NCBI GenBank assembly: GCA_002720475.1 | Contig: PBIL01000005.1 | Span: 429,925 to 493,924 of the forward strand | Source of the DNA: Roseovarius sp. | Lineage (GTDB): Bacteria; Pseudomonadota; Alphaproteobacteria; Rhodobacterales; Rhodobacteraceae | DNA: 64,000 nucleotides | Reading direction: 5' to 3' | Shown: positions 19,885-28,648 of the stretch, piece after piece | Layout: each line of letters opens with the position of its first letter | Numbering within the stretch: the first letter of the stretch is position 1 | The notes under the pieces: generated by a model | The model's database searches: none | What the model was told of the DNA's origin: nothing | The model's input: only the letters and a program-made list of their open reading frames with translations | Translations under genes and position numbers: made by a program

Positions 19885-20063
19885 GCGCGACCCCGGTCAA
19901 CCTGAACCGGGAGCGCAAGAAGCGCGCCCGCGCCGCCGAAAAGCTGCGCGCCGATGCCAATGCCGCGCGTTTCGGCCGCACGAAGGCACAGAAGGCGGAA
20001 GAAGAGGCGGCGGCGACCCGCGCCCGCGCCCGTCTCGACGCGCATCGCCGCGAGGAGGAATGA
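19881..20063 (+). CDS. DUF4169 family small basic protein
   Basis: A 60-residue, highly charged protein ([17 protein letters not shown], then [20 protein letters not shown]) matching the pattern of DUF4169, a short alphaproteobacterial family of unknown role. It is predicted to be almost entirely helical, is rich in Arg, Ala, Lys and Glu, and has no membrane segment. The ATG overlaps the fumC stop, so it is translated together with fumarase. A ribbon-helix-helix gene follows after a hairpin-rich spacer. Its function is unknown. Confidence 0.8.
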
Positions 20064-20079
20064 TGCCGGTTTCTTCTGG

Positions 20080-20131
20080 CCCCGAATATCCCGGGGGAAT
20101 CGCCGCTTGCGGCGATGGGGGCAGCGCCCCC
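20080..20131. repeat. Three consecutive short hairpins (REP-like intergenic element)
   Basis: In the 82-bp gap after the DUF4169 gene, three inverted repeats follow one another: CCCCG/CGGGG (20080-20096), ATCGCCGC-TT-GCGGCGAT (20099-20116) and GGGGGC-AGC-GCCCCC (20117-20131). No U-run follows. This resembles the palindromic intergenic sequences that recur in Rhodobacterales genomes. I saw only one copy in the window, so repeat status cannot be shown here. Confidence 0.45.
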
Positions 20132-20145
20132 CGGCGCGGCCGCCC

Positions 20146-20385
20146 ATGAGCGGGCGGCCGGTCAAACGCTCTCTCACCCTCCAGGGGCACCGCACCAGCG
20201 TCTCGCTGGAAGAGCCGTTCTGGCAGGCGTTCCGAGAGATCGCCCGGGCCGAGGGCCGCGCCCTCAACGCGCTCGCCGCCGAGATCGACGCCGCGCGCGC
20301 GCCCGAAACGGGGCTTGCCTCGGCGATCCGGCTCTATGTTCTGGCCCATTACCGCGCGCGGGCGGGCGCGCCGCGCGACGGCTGA
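20146..20385 (+). CDS. Ribbon-helix-helix domain protein
   Basis: A 79-residue protein starting MSGRPVKRSLTLQGHRTSVS and followed by LEEPFWQAFREIARAEG. This matches the RHH_4 type of ribbon-helix-helix domain, with the beta-strand in residues 8-18 and two helices after it. Members are usually DNA-binding dimers or relatives of arylsulfate sulfotransferase-linked proteins. The start is the ATG at 20146; the longer upstream frame crosses the hairpin spacer. It probably shares a transcript with fumC and DUF4169. No target is evident. Confidence 0.75.
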   Translation: MSGRPVKRSLTLQGHRTSVSLEEPFWQAFREIARAEGRALNALAAEIDAARAPETGLASAIRLYVLAHYRARAGAPRDG

Positions 20386-20617
20386 GCGCGCCCGATGTCG
20401 TTTTCCGCATGAATTTAACCGCAGCCGGTTGAAGGCCGGACGCAAGGCTTGCTACGCTTGGGCTGCGCGCGGATCGTCCCCGGGGACGGTTCTTCGGTCC
20501 CGGCGGCGCCCCTGCGCGTCACCGGATCCCTGGCCGCCCGGCACAACGGATGTGCCGTGCCCGGCCCCCTCGGGCCATGGGCATATGTGGCGATAACAAG
20601 TGAACAGGAGGGACGGC

Positions 20618-22261
20618 ATGTCGGACGACACCGCCAATCAGGGGATACCCGCGCCCGAGGGCGCGGCCGATATCATCGAAACCGATTACGAGATCGGCCA
20701 GGACAACATCCGGACGCGGATCGGGCCGTTCGGGCTCGACATTCACAATCCGGTCTTTGCCATTTCGGGCCTCACGATCATCGCCTTCGTCGCCTATGCG
20801 ATGGTGGCGCCGCAGCAGGCGGGGGATTTCTTCGGCTGGCTCAGGCCCGCGCTCACCTCGACCTTCGACTGGTTCTTTCTCATGGCGGCGAATGTCTTCG
20901 TGCTGTTCTGCCTCGTGCTGATCGTGTCGCCCTATGGCTCGGTGCGGCTCGGCGGGACGGAAGCGGTGCCGGATTATTCCTATGCGGGCTGGTTCGCCAT
21001 GCTCTTTGCGGCGGGCATGGGCATCGGGCTGATGTTCTTCGGCGTGCTGGAGCCGGTCTATCACATGGCGATTTCCGAGCCCCTGGGCGTGCCGAGCCCG
21101 ATCGCCGAGGATGGCACGCTGATCGAGGCCAATATCGAGGCGGCGCGGCGCATGGGCCTGGCGGCGACAGCCTTTCACTGGGCGCTGCACCCCTGGGCGA
21201 TCTACGCGGTTGTGGCGCTGGCGCTGGCGCTGTTTTCCTACAACAAGGGCCTGCCGCTGACCATCCGCTCGGCCTTCTACCCGCTCCTGGGAGAGCGGGT
21301 CTGGGGCTGGTGGGGCCATATCATCGACACCATGGCCGTGTTCGCCACGCTCTTCGGCCTTGCCACCTCGCTCGGATTCGGCGCGCAGCAGGCCAATGCC
21401 GGTCTGGAACATATCTACGGCATTCCCAACACGATCACCGTCCAGGTCATCCTGATCATCGCCATTACCGGCATCGCCCTTGTCTCGGTGCTGCGCGGGC
21501 TGGATGGCGGCGTGAAGGTGCTGTCGGAGATCAACATGGTGATCGCGCTCGTTCTCCTGCTCTTCGTGCTCTTCACGGCGGGGGCGGTGGGCATCCTGAC
21601 CGAGTTCGTCTCCGGGCTCGGGGCCTATCTGCGCGAGGTGGTGCCGCTCTCGAACCCGTTCGGACGCGAGGATCTGGGTTACATGCATGGCTGGACGGCC
21701 TTCTACTGGGCGTGGTGGATTTCCTGGTCGCCCTTCGTCGGCATGTTCATCGCGCGGGTAAGCCGTGGCCGCACGGTGCGCGAGTTCATCATCTGCGTGC
21801 TGATCATCCCCTCGCTGGTCTGCGTTCTCTGGATGGCGACCTTCGGCGGTGCCGCGATCAACGACGTGATTGCCGATCCGGCGGGCAGCGCGGTCAAGGC
21901 ACAGGTGATCGACAGCTACAACCCGCCGCTGTCGCTCTTCGCCATGCTCGAATCGCTGCCCTTGTCGTCGATCACCTCGACCATCGGAATCGTGCTGGTG
22001 ATCGTGTTCTTCGTCACCTCCTCCGATTCCGGCTCTCTCGTGATCGACACGATCACCGCCGGCGGCAAGGTCGATGCGCCGGTGCCGCAGCGGGTGTTCT
22101 GGGCCAGCTTCGAGGGGCTTGTGGCGATCGCGCTGCTGATCGGCGGCGGGCTCGGTGCCTTGCAGGCGATGGTGATCTCCACCGGGCTGCCCTTCGCGGT
22201 CATCCTGCTGCTCATGTGCGTGGCGATCTGGAAAGGGCTCGCTTCGGAAAGGCGCGGCTGA
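20618..22261 (+). CDS. BCCT family betaine/carnitine/choline transporter
   Basis: Sodium- or proton-coupled uptake carrier for quaternary ammonium compounds, likely for osmoprotection or for growth on betaine or choline. The family signature is in GWTAFYWAWWISWSPFVG followed by FIARVSRGRTVREF. About twelve hydrophobic segments are present, and the substrate-box region GMGIGLMFFGVLEPVYH is conserved. The start at 20618 has an ideal aggaggg ribosome site and gives 547 residues. It stands alone and ends in a clear terminator. The substrate cannot be named from sequence alone. Confidence 0.92.
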   Translation: MSDDTANQGIPAPEGAADIIETDYEIGQDNIRTRIGPFGLDIHNPVFAISGLTIIAFVAYAMVAPQQAGDFFGWLRPALTSTFDWFFLMAANVFVLFCLVLIVSPYGSVRLGGTEAVPDYSYAGWFAMLFAAGMGIGLMFFGVLEPVYHMAISEPLGVPSPIAEDGTLIEANIEAARRMGLAATAFHWALHPWAIYAVVALALALFSYNKGLPLTIRSAFYPLLGERVWGWWGHIIDTMAVFATLFGLATSLGFGAQQANAGLEHIYGIPNTITVQVILIIAITGIALVSVLRGLDGGVKVLSEINMVIALVLLLFVLFTAGAVGILTEFVSGLGAYLREVVPLSNPFGREDLGYMHGWTAFYWAWWISWSPFVGMFIARVSRGRTVREFIICVLIIPSLVCVLWMATFGGAAINDVIADPAGSAVKAQVIDSYNPPLSLFAMLESLPLSSITSTIGIVLVIVFFVTSSDSGSLVIDTITAGGKVDAPVPQRVFWASFEGLVAIALLIGGGLGALQAMVISTGLPFAVILLLMCVAIWKGLASERRG

Positions 22262-22289
22262 GCCTGCCGCATCCCGGACGCGGACCAGG

Positions 22290-22320
22290 GCCCCCCGGCT
22301 GTTGCAGGCCGGGGGGCTTT
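22290..22320 (+). terminator. Rho-independent terminator after the BCCT gene
   Basis: Perfect 10-bp GC stem GCCCCCCGGC / GCCGGGGGGC with an 8-nt loop (tgttgcag), then TTTGGTGTCTT. It lies 29 bp after the transporter stop and 37 bp before the next start. This is the most convincing intrinsic terminator in the window. Confidence 0.85.
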
Positions 22321-22356
22321 GGTGTCTTGTGACGCAAAACAAGCGGGGGGATGAGG

Positions 22357-23577
22357 ATGACGCTTGATCTGGATTTCGTGCGGTCGCAGTTTCCGGCCTT
22401 TGCCGAGCCGTCGCTTGGGGGCCAGGCGTTTTTCGAGAATGCGGGCGGCTCCTATGCCTGCGCGCCGGTGATCGCGCGGCTCGAACGGTTCTACCGGCAG
22501 CGCAAGGTTCAGCCCTACGGGCCCTTCGAGGCAAGCCGCCTGGCGGGCGAGGAGATGGACGAGGCGCGCACGCGCCTTGCCGCGATGATGGGGGTGGCCA
22601 CCGACGAACTGAGCTTCGGCCCCTCCACCACGCAGAACACCTATGTTCTGGCGCAGGCCTTCCGGCAATGGATGGGGCCGGGCGATGCCATCGTCGTCAC
22701 CAACCAGGATCACGAGGCCAATTCCGGCCCGTGGCGGCGGCTGGCCGCGGACGGGTTCGAGATCCGCGAATGGCAGATCGACCCGGAGACCGGTCTGCTC
22801 GATCCCGCCGACCTGGAAACGCTGCTCGACGAGCGGGTGCGGCTGGTCTGCTTCCCGCATTGCTCGAACGTGGTGGGTGCTGTCAACCCGGTGGTGGAGA
22901 TCACCGCGCTGGCCCATGCCGCCGGGGCCTTTGTCTGTGTCGATGGCGTGAGCTACGCGCCCCACGGCCTGCCCGAGGTGGGGCGCATGGGCCCGGATAT
23001 CTATCTCTTCTCGGCCTACAAGACCTACGGGCCGCATCAGGGGATCATGGTGATCCGGCGCGAGCTGGGCCAGCTCCTGCCCAACCAAGGGCATTACTTC
23101 AACGCTGACACGCTCTACAAGCGGTTCACGCCCGCGGGCCCCGATCACGCGCAGGTGGCGGCCTGCGCGGGCATGGCAGACTATATCGACGCGCTCGCCG
23201 CGCATCACGGGATCGAGGGCCACCCGGCCCGGCGCAACAGGGGCGTGCACGATCTCATGCGCGCGCATGAGACCGCGCTTCTGCAACCGCTGCTCGATTA
23301 TCTCAAGGACCGCAATTCCCTGCGCCTCATCGGCCCGGCGGAGGCGGCGCAAAGGGCGCCCACCGTGGCGGTCGCGCTCACCCGTCCGGGGGCCGAGGCG
23401 GCGGCAGAGCTTGCGACGCGCGGCATCATGGCGGGGGGCGGCGATTTCTATGCCGTGCGCCCGCTTCAGGCGATGGGGGTGGACCCGGCCCGCGGCGTGT
23501 TGCGGCTGAGCTTCGTGCATTACACCAGCCGCGACGAGATCGACCGGCTGATCGCCGCGCTGGACGAGATTGTTTGA
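22357..23577 (+). CDS. Aminotransferase class V, cysteine-desulfurase-like
   Basis: PLP-dependent enzyme of the CsdA/SufS-like fold. The lysine binding PLP is in IYLFSAYKTYGPHQG near residue 225. The cofactor-binding VCVDGVSYAPHGLPE segment (Asp about 195) and the NQDHEANSGPWRR block are also visible. The start is chosen at the second ATG (22357), which has proper spacing from the gggggg ribosome site, giving 406 residues. No suf or isc genes are nearby, so a general cysteine-desulfurase or lyase role is inferred. Its stop overlaps the putative promoter of the photolyase operon. Confidence 0.8.
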   Translation: MTLDLDFVRSQFPAFAEPSLGGQAFFENAGGSYACAPVIARLERFYRQRKVQPYGPFEASRLAGEEMDEARTRLAAMMGVATDELSFGPSTTQNTYVLAQAFRQWMGPGDAIVVTNQDHEANSGPWRRLAADGFEIREWQIDPETGLLDPADLETLLDERVRLVCFPHCSNVVGAVNPVVEITALAHAAGAFVCVDGVSYAPHGLPEVGRMGPDIYLFSAYKTYGPHQGIMVIRRELGQLLPNQGHYFNADTLYKRFTPAGPDHAQVAACAGMADYIDALAAHHGIEGHPARRNRGVHDLMRAHETALLQPLLDYLKDRNSLRLIGPAEAAQRAPTVAVALTRPGAEAAAELATRGIMAGGGDFYAVRPLQAMGVDPARGVLRLSFVHYTSRDEIDRLIAALDEIV

Positions 23578-23601
23578 TCCGCCCGCCCGTGCCTTGCGTA
23601 T
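23575..23601 (+). promoter_or_regulatory. Candidate ECF sigma-E (RpoE/ChrR) promoter before phr-cfa
   Basis: TGATCC (23575-23580) is followed after 15 bp by GCGTAT (23596-23601), 23 bp before the photolyase start. In Rhodobacter sphaeroides, promoters of the singlet-oxygen sigma factor RpoE have a TGATCC -35 box and a CGTA-containing -10 box, and its regulon includes a photolyase and a cyclopropane-fatty-acid synthase. The -35 box overlaps the stop of the upstream gene. The match is by eye only. Confidence 0.5.
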
Positions 23602-23624
23602 CAAAAGGCAAACAAGGGGCGGGG

Positions 23625-25049
23625 ATGGGACAGACGCAACCGACACTTCTCTGGCTGCGACGAGACCTGCGGCTTTCCGACCATCCGGCGCTGGCGGCGG
23701 CCTGTTCGCAAGGCGGCCCGGTCGTCCCGGTCTTCATCCATGACGAGAGCGTGGCCTCCCTGGGAGCAGCGCCGAAATGGCGGATTGGCCTGTCGCTGGA
23801 CGCGCTTGCAAGCGATCTGGAGGCGAAGGGCAGCCGCCTGATCCTGCGGCGCGGCCCGGCGCGCGATGTGCTGCTGGCGCTGGCCGAGGAGGTAGGCGCG
23901 GGCGCGGTTCACTGGTCACGGCTCTACGACCCGGAGGCGATCGCGCGCGACACCGAGGTCAAGGCGGCGCTGCGCGCGCGGGAAATCGCGGCCGAAAGCC
24001 ACAATTCCCACCTGCTTTTCGAGCCCTGGACGGTGGAGACCGGGACCGGCGGCTTCTACCGCGTCTACAGCCCGATGTGGCGGGCGGTGAAGGATCGCGA
24101 CGTGCCAGAGCCGCTTGCCCCCCCGTCGCGCATCCCGGCACCCGAGACCTGGCCCGAGAGCGACGCACTTGACGATTGGCACATGGGCGCGGCCATGCAG
24201 CGCGGCGCGGCGGTCTGCGCGGCGCATCAATGCGTGGGCGAGGCGGCGGCGCGGGACCGGCTCGGGGCCTTCATCGCCAATGGCATCGGCCCCTACAGGG
24301 AGGCGCGGAACAATCCCGGCATCAGCGGCACGTCGGGCCTGTCGGAAAACCTGACCTATGGCGAGATTTCCCCGCGCAGCTGCTGGCATGCCGGGCTGCG
24401 CGCGCTGCATGAGGGCGCGAAAGGGGCCGAACACTGGCTCAGGGAACTGGTCTGGCGCGAATTCGCCTATCACCTGATGTATCACACGCCCGAGATCCTC
24501 ACGCGCAACTGGCGGCCGGAATGGGACAGCTTCGGCTGGAGCGAGGCGGAGACCGAGGCCGTTCTGCGCTGGAAACAGGGGCGCACCGGGGTGCCCTTCG
24601 TCGATGCGGCGATGCGCGAGATGTATGTCACGGGCCGGATGCACAACCGCGCGCGGATGAACGTGGCCTCCTATCTCACCAAGCACATGATGGTTCACTG
24701 GAAGGTCGGGATGGGCTGGTTCGCCGATTGCCTGACGGACTGGGACCCGGCCTCGAACGCGATGGGCTGGCAATGGACGGCAGGCTGCGGGCCCGACGCC
24801 GCGCCCTATTTCCGTATCTTCAACCCGGAGACGCAGTTGCAGAAATTCGACCCCGAAGGTGCCTATCTGCGCGCCTGGATTGCCGAGGGCCGGGCGAAAC
24901 CCTCCGCAACGGCGCTGAGCTATTTCGACGCCGTTCCACAGAGCTGGGGACTCTCCCCCGCCGATCCATACCCCGCGCCGCTGGTCACGCTGGCCGAGGG
25001 GCGCAAGCGCGCCCTTGCGGCCTATGAACGAAGGGAGTTCCGGGCATGA
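23625..25049 (+). CDS. phr: Deoxyribodipyrimidine photolyase (class I)
   Basis: Blue-light enzyme that splits cyclobutane pyrimidine dimers, using FAD and an antenna pigment. The N-terminal alpha/beta domain begins LLWLRRDLRLSDHPAL. The C-terminal FAD domain has SGLSENLTYGEISPRS, WREFAYHLMYHTPE, TGRMHNRARMNVASYLTKH and WDPASNAMGWQWTAGCGPDA, with the conserved FAD-pocket Asn and Trp residues. The start at 23625 gives 474 residues; the longer frame upstream lacks a ribosome site. It overlaps cfa by 4 bp and heads a seven-gene run. Confidence 0.95.
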   Translation: MGQTQPTLLWLRRDLRLSDHPALAAACSQGGPVVPVFIHDESVASLGAAPKWRIGLSLDALASDLEAKGSRLILRRGPARDVLLALAEEVGAGAVHWSRLYDPEAIARDTEVKAALRAREIAAESHNSHLLFEPWTVETGTGGFYRVYSPMWRAVKDRDVPEPLAPPSRIPAPETWPESDALDDWHMGAAMQRGAAVCAAHQCVGEAAARDRLGAFIANGIGPYREARNNPGISGTSGLSENLTYGEISPRSCWHAGLRALHEGAKGAEHWLRELVWREFAYHLMYHTPEILTRNWRPEWDSFGWSEAETEAVLRWKQGRTGVPFVDAAMREMYVTGRMHNRARMNVASYLTKHMMVHWKVGMGWFADCLTDWDPASNAMGWQWTAGCGPDAAPYFRIFNPETQLQKFDPEGAYLRAWIAEGRAKPSATALSYFDAVPQSWGLSPADPYPAPLVTLAEGRKRALAAYERREFRA

Positions 25050-26290
25050 AGGACATGGCAGCCGAGCAGGGCCTCGGGGGCACGGTGCTGACCACGACGC
25101 AAGGCGCGCGGCACCTGCCGCGCTATTTCGCGCGCTGCTTCGCGGTGGCGCAGGCAATGAGGGCGGGACGGCTCGACATCCGCCTGCCGGACGGGCGCGT
25201 GTTCCGCGCCGCAGGTGCCGCGCCGGGCACCGAGGCCGAACTGCACATCCACGATCCCGGGGTCTTCGCGCGGCTGGTGCGCGAGGGCTATCTGGGCTTT
25301 TGCGAGGCCTATCTGGATGGCGGCTGGTCCACGCCCGACCTGCAAGCGTTCATGGACCTGCTCGCCGATGGCAACGAGGATGTCTATTGCGGCTATCCGG
25401 GCCAGAAGATCGCGCAGATCTACGAGCGCATCCGGTTCTGGTTCAAGCGCAACTCGAAGGAACAGGCGCGGCGCAACATCGAATATCACTACGATCTCGG
25501 CAACGAGTTCTACGCGCTCTGGCTCGACCGCACGATGACCTATTCCAGCGCGATCTTCGAGACCGGCGCGGAAAGCCACGAGGCCGCTCAGACCGAGAAA
25601 TACCGCCGTCTCGTCAATGCGATGGGGGTGAAACCGGGCGATCACGTTCTCGAGATCGGCTGCGGCTGGGGGGGCTTTGCCGAATATGCCGCAAAAGAGC
25701 GCGGGCTGCGGGTGACGGGCCTCACGATCAGCCCGTCCCAGCTTGCCTATGCGCAGGCGCGCATGGCGAAGGCGGGGCTGGCGGATCGCGTCACGCTGAA
25801 ATTGCAGGACTACCGCGACGAGACCGGCCAGTATGACGGCGTGGCCAGCATCGAGATGTTCGAGGCGGTGGGCGAGCGATACTGGCCCGTCTTCTTCGAC
25901 TGCCTGCGCGCCCGGCTCAAACCGGCGGCGCGCGCCACCCTCCAGATCATCACCGTGGCCGATCACCGTTTCGAGGCCTATCGCAAGGATGTGGACTTCA
26001 TCCAGAAATACATCTTTCCCGGCGGGATGCTGCCGGGCCCAACGGTTTTGCGCCAGTATCTGGCGCGCGCGGGCCTGACCGAGATCGGCGCGATCGAGTT
26101 CGGCCAGAGCTACTCGGAAACGCTGCGCCGCTGGCACGCGAGCTTCAACGAGTCATGGTCCGAGATCGCCGCCCTGGGCTTTGATGCGCGGTTCCGGCGG
26201 ATGTGGAACTTCTACCTCACCTCTTGCGCGGCGGCATTCAAAGGGGGTAGTTGCGATGTGACGCAGATCACCATCGCAAGGCCAGGGTAA
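25046..26290 (+). CDS. cfa: Cyclopropane-fatty-acyl-phospholipid synthase
   Basis: Transfers a methylene group from SAM to unsaturated acyl chains of membrane phospholipids; in Rhodobacter a homologue responds to singlet oxygen. The SAM motif VLEIGCGWGGFAEYAA is near residue 200, preceded by the substrate-site block NIEYHYDLGNEFYALWLD. Further family motifs are MTYSSAIFE and VDFIQKYIFPGGMLP. The 414 residues include an N-terminal domain of about 130 residues. It overlaps phr (ATGA) and trgA (TAATG). Confidence 0.94.
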   Translation: MKDMAAEQGLGGTVLTTTQGARHLPRYFARCFAVAQAMRAGRLDIRLPDGRVFRAAGAAPGTEAELHIHDPGVFARLVREGYLGFCEAYLDGGWSTPDLQAFMDLLADGNEDVYCGYPGQKIAQIYERIRFWFKRNSKEQARRNIEYHYDLGNEFYALWLDRTMTYSSAIFETGAESHEAAQTEKYRRLVNAMGVKPGDHVLEIGCGWGGFAEYAAKERGLRVTGLTISPSQLAYAQARMAKAGLADRVTLKLQDYRDETGQYDGVASIEMFEAVGERYWPVFFDCLRARLKPAARATLQIITVADHRFEAYRKDVDFIQKYIFPGGMLPGPTVLRQYLARAGLTEIGAIEFGQSYSETLRRWHASFNESWSEIAALGFDARFRRMWNFYLTSCAAAFKGGSCDVTQITIARPG

Positions 26291-26748
26291 TGCCCGTCAC
26301 CGATACCATGCCCACGGCGGCCAAGCTTGCGGCGGCGCTCGGACTGGGCGCACTTGGGTGGATCGGATCGGAACTCTTCCGTCCGCTGATGCCCGAGGAC
26401 ACGAATTTCGGCTGGTTCAACTATGTCAATCTCGGCCTTGGCATCGCCTGCGGATGGGCGGTGACGGGCCGGCGGCTGGGCCATGGCTATGCCACCTCGA
26501 TCAGCGCCGGTCTGACCGGCACGGGCGCTCTCGTGTTCTGGGCGCTTTTCGTGCAGAGCTTCAACGAGATGCTGCGCCTTGCGCTCGACCGGCGGATCAC
26601 CGGGCTGATGACCGCGATCACCAAGATGTTCGAGCTTGCCGCCGATTACGTCGTGACCATGCTCGATGGCACGCTCATCGGCGTGCTGCTCGCGGGCGGC
26701 TTTCTTGTCGGCGTTCTCGGCGAATGGGTGGCGCGGCGGTGGTCCTGA
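26290..26748 (+). CDS. trgA: TrgA family membrane protein (tellurite resistance)
   Basis: A 152-residue membrane protein of the TrgA family, first described with trgB as a tellurite-resistance locus of Rhodobacter sphaeroides. The N-terminus MPVTDTMPTAAKLAAALGLG, the motif SELFRPLMPEDTNFGWFNYV and GLGIACGWAVTGRRLGHGY are characteristic. Three or four hydrophobic helices are visible. The ATG overlaps the cfa stop by 1 bp. It is followed by trgB and cysK, the same order as in Rhodobacter. The molecular mechanism is unknown. Confidence 0.88.
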   Translation: MPVTDTMPTAAKLAAALGLGALGWIGSELFRPLMPEDTNFGWFNYVNLGLGIACGWAVTGRRLGHGYATSISAGLTGTGALVFWALFVQSFNEMLRLALDRRITGLMTAITKMFELAADYVVTMLDGTLIGVLLAGGFLVGVLGEWVARRWS

Positions 26749-27560
26749 GCGCGCGGGAGGCGGCGCAGCTGCGCGCGATCCTGGGCGAGAAGGCGTGCGC
26801 GGCGCTTGTCGCCGAGGCCGCGCCGGAGGTGCTGCGCGGGCTGGCGCGCGGGCAGAGCGTCGCGGAACTGGCCGCCCGCCGTCCGATGATCCTGGCGCGT
26901 GCCCATGCCCGGCTGGCCGCGCGCGCCCATCCGGCACCGGCCGAGTTGCGCAGCGATACCCCGCGCGAGGCCGTCGCCGAGGAGGATGTGGAGACCACGC
27001 ATGACGGGTTCTTCCTCACCCGCCGCTACCGTCTGCGCGCGCCGCTCTTCGGCGGCGGGCAAAGCGCGCCGCTGCTGCGCGAGGTCTTCGTCGCCACCGA
27101 TGCCGCGCTGGTGCTGCCCTATGATCCTCTGCGCGACCGGGTGCTGCTGGTGGAACAGTTCCGCATGGGCCCCTATGGGCGCGGCGATCCGCGCCCCTTC
27201 CTGCTCGAGCCGGTGGCGGGCCGCATCGACGCAGGCGAGACGCCGGAAGAGGCCGCGCGCCGCGAATGCCGCGAGGAGGCGGGGCTCGATCTGCGCGGGC
27301 TCGAGAAGATCTCGGCCCATTACTGTACGCCCGGCTACTCGACCGAGTTCTTTCACCTCTTCCTCGGCCTGTGCGATCTGCCCGACACTGGCGAGGGGCG
27401 CGGCGGGCTGGCCAGCGAGCAGGAGGACATCCGCACCCATGTGACAGGCTTTGCGCGTGCGATGGAGCTGCTGCGCTCGGGCGAGGCCAATAACGGACCG
27501 CTCGTGCTGTCGCTTCTGTGGCTCGAGCGTGAACGCGCCCGCCTCCGGGCGGCGGGTTGA
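26739..27560 (+). CDS. trgB: TrgB, NUDIX hydrolase (tellurite resistance / ADP-ribose pyrophosphatase type)
   Basis: The Nudix box GETPEEAARRECREEAG begins near residue 166 and carries the metal-binding REEAG glutamates, as in ADP-ribose pyrophosphatases. An extra N-terminal part of about 70 residues, rich in Ala and Arg, precedes the Nudix fold. The most likely start is GTG at 26739, inside the end of trgA, giving 273 residues; the open frame upstream of it overlaps trgA and is unlikely to be coding. The substrate is probably ADP-ribose or a similar nucleotide sugar. How it would help against tellurite is not known. Confidence 0.85.
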   Translation: MVLSAREAAQLRAILGEKACAALVAEAAPEVLRGLARGQSVAELAARRPMILARAHARLAARAHPAPAELRSDTPREAVAEEDVETTHDGFFLTRRYRLRAPLFGGGQSAPLLREVFVATDAALVLPYDPLRDRVLLVEQFRMGPYGRGDPRPFLLEPVAGRIDAGETPEEAARRECREEAGLDLRGLEKISAHYCTPGYSTEFFHLFLGLCDLPDTGEGRGGLASEQEDIRTHVTGFARAMELLRSGEANNGPLVLSLLWLERERARLRAAG

Positions 27561-27616
27561 GTTCCGGGCGCGCAGGTCCTACACCGGAGATGCGAGACAG
27601 GACAGGAGCGACGCAT

Positions 27617-28648
27617 ATGCGCATTGCACGGGATCTGGCCGAGGCCGTGGGCAACACGCCCCTCATCCGGCTGCGCCGCGCCAGCGAGGAGACCGGCTGC
27701 GAGATCCTCGGCAAGGCCGAGTTTCTCAACCCCGGCCAGTCGGTCAAGGACCGCGCGGCGCTTTTCATCATCCGCGATGCGGTGGCGCGCGGCCTGCTCG
27801 CGCCCGGCGGCACGATCGTCGAGGGCACGGCCGGCAATACCGGCATCGGGCTTGCGCTTGTGGGCGCATCGATGGGCTTTCGCACGGTGATCGTCATTCC
27901 CGAGACGCAGAGCCAGGAAAAGAAGGACATGCTGCGCCTCGCCGGGGCCGAGCTGGTCCAGGTGCCCGCGGCACCCTATAAAAATCCCAACAATTACGTA
28001 CGATATTCCGGGCGTCTGGCCGAAGAGCTTGCACGAACCGAACCAAACGGCGCGATCTGGGCCAACCAGTTCGACAATGTGGCCAATCGCCAGGCCCATG
28101 TCGAGACCACCGGCCCCGAGATCTGGGAGCAGACCGGCGGCAAGCTGGACGGCTTCATCTGCGCGGTTGGCTCCGGCGGCACGCTTGCCGGTGTGGCGAT
28201 GGCGCTGCAGGGCAGGGGTGTCAAGATCGGGCTGGCGGACCCGGACGGCGCGGCGCTGCACAGCTATTACACCACCGGCACGTTGAAATCGGAGGGCTCG
28301 TCCATCACCGAGGGGATCGGGCAGGGGCGCATCACCGCCAATCTCGAAGGCTTCACCCCCGATTTCAGCTACAACATTCCCGATGCCGAGGCGCTTCCCA
28401 TCGTCTTTGACCTGCTCTCCGGGGAAGGGCTGTGCATGGGCGGCTCGACCGGGATCAACATCGCGGGCGCGATGCGCATGGCACGAGAGATGGGGCCGGG
28501 GCACACCATCGTCACCATCCTGTGCGATTACGGCACCCGCTACCAGTCCAAGCTCTGGAACCCCGAATTCCTGCGCGACAAGGGCCTGCCCGCGCCTGCC
28601 TGGCTCGAGGCCGCGCCGCGGGCGATTCCGGGCGTCTTCGCGGAATGA
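27617..28648 (+). CDS. cysK: Cysteine synthase (CysK/CBS family PLP enzyme)
   Basis: O-acetylserine sulfhydrylase that makes cysteine from O-acetylserine and sulfide. The PLP lysine is Lys44 in NPGQSVKDR, preceded by the substrate block VGNTPLIRLR. The phosphate-binding loop EGTAGNTGIGLAL and the glycine-rich VGSGGTLAGVA are present. At 343 residues it is somewhat longer than Escherichia coli CysK, with an extended C-terminus (SKLWNPEFLRDKGLP). A ribosome site (aggagcg) is near the ATG, 56 bp after trgB. Cysteine and thiol supply fits tellurite and oxidant defence. Confidence 0.92.
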   Translation: MRIARDLAEAVGNTPLIRLRRASEETGCEILGKAEFLNPGQSVKDRAALFIIRDAVARGLLAPGGTIVEGTAGNTGIGLALVGASMGFRTVIVIPETQSQEKKDMLRLAGAELVQVPAAPYKNPNNYVRYSGRLAEELARTEPNGAIWANQFDNVANRQAHVETTGPEIWEQTGGKLDGFICAVGSGGTLAGVAMALQGRGVKIGLADPDGAALHSYYTTGTLKSEGSSITEGIGQGRITANLEGFTPDFSYNIPDAEALPIVFDLLSGEGLCMGGSTGINIAGAMRMAREMGPGHTIVTILCDYGTRYQSKLWNPEFLRDKGLPAPAWLEAAPRAIPGVFAE

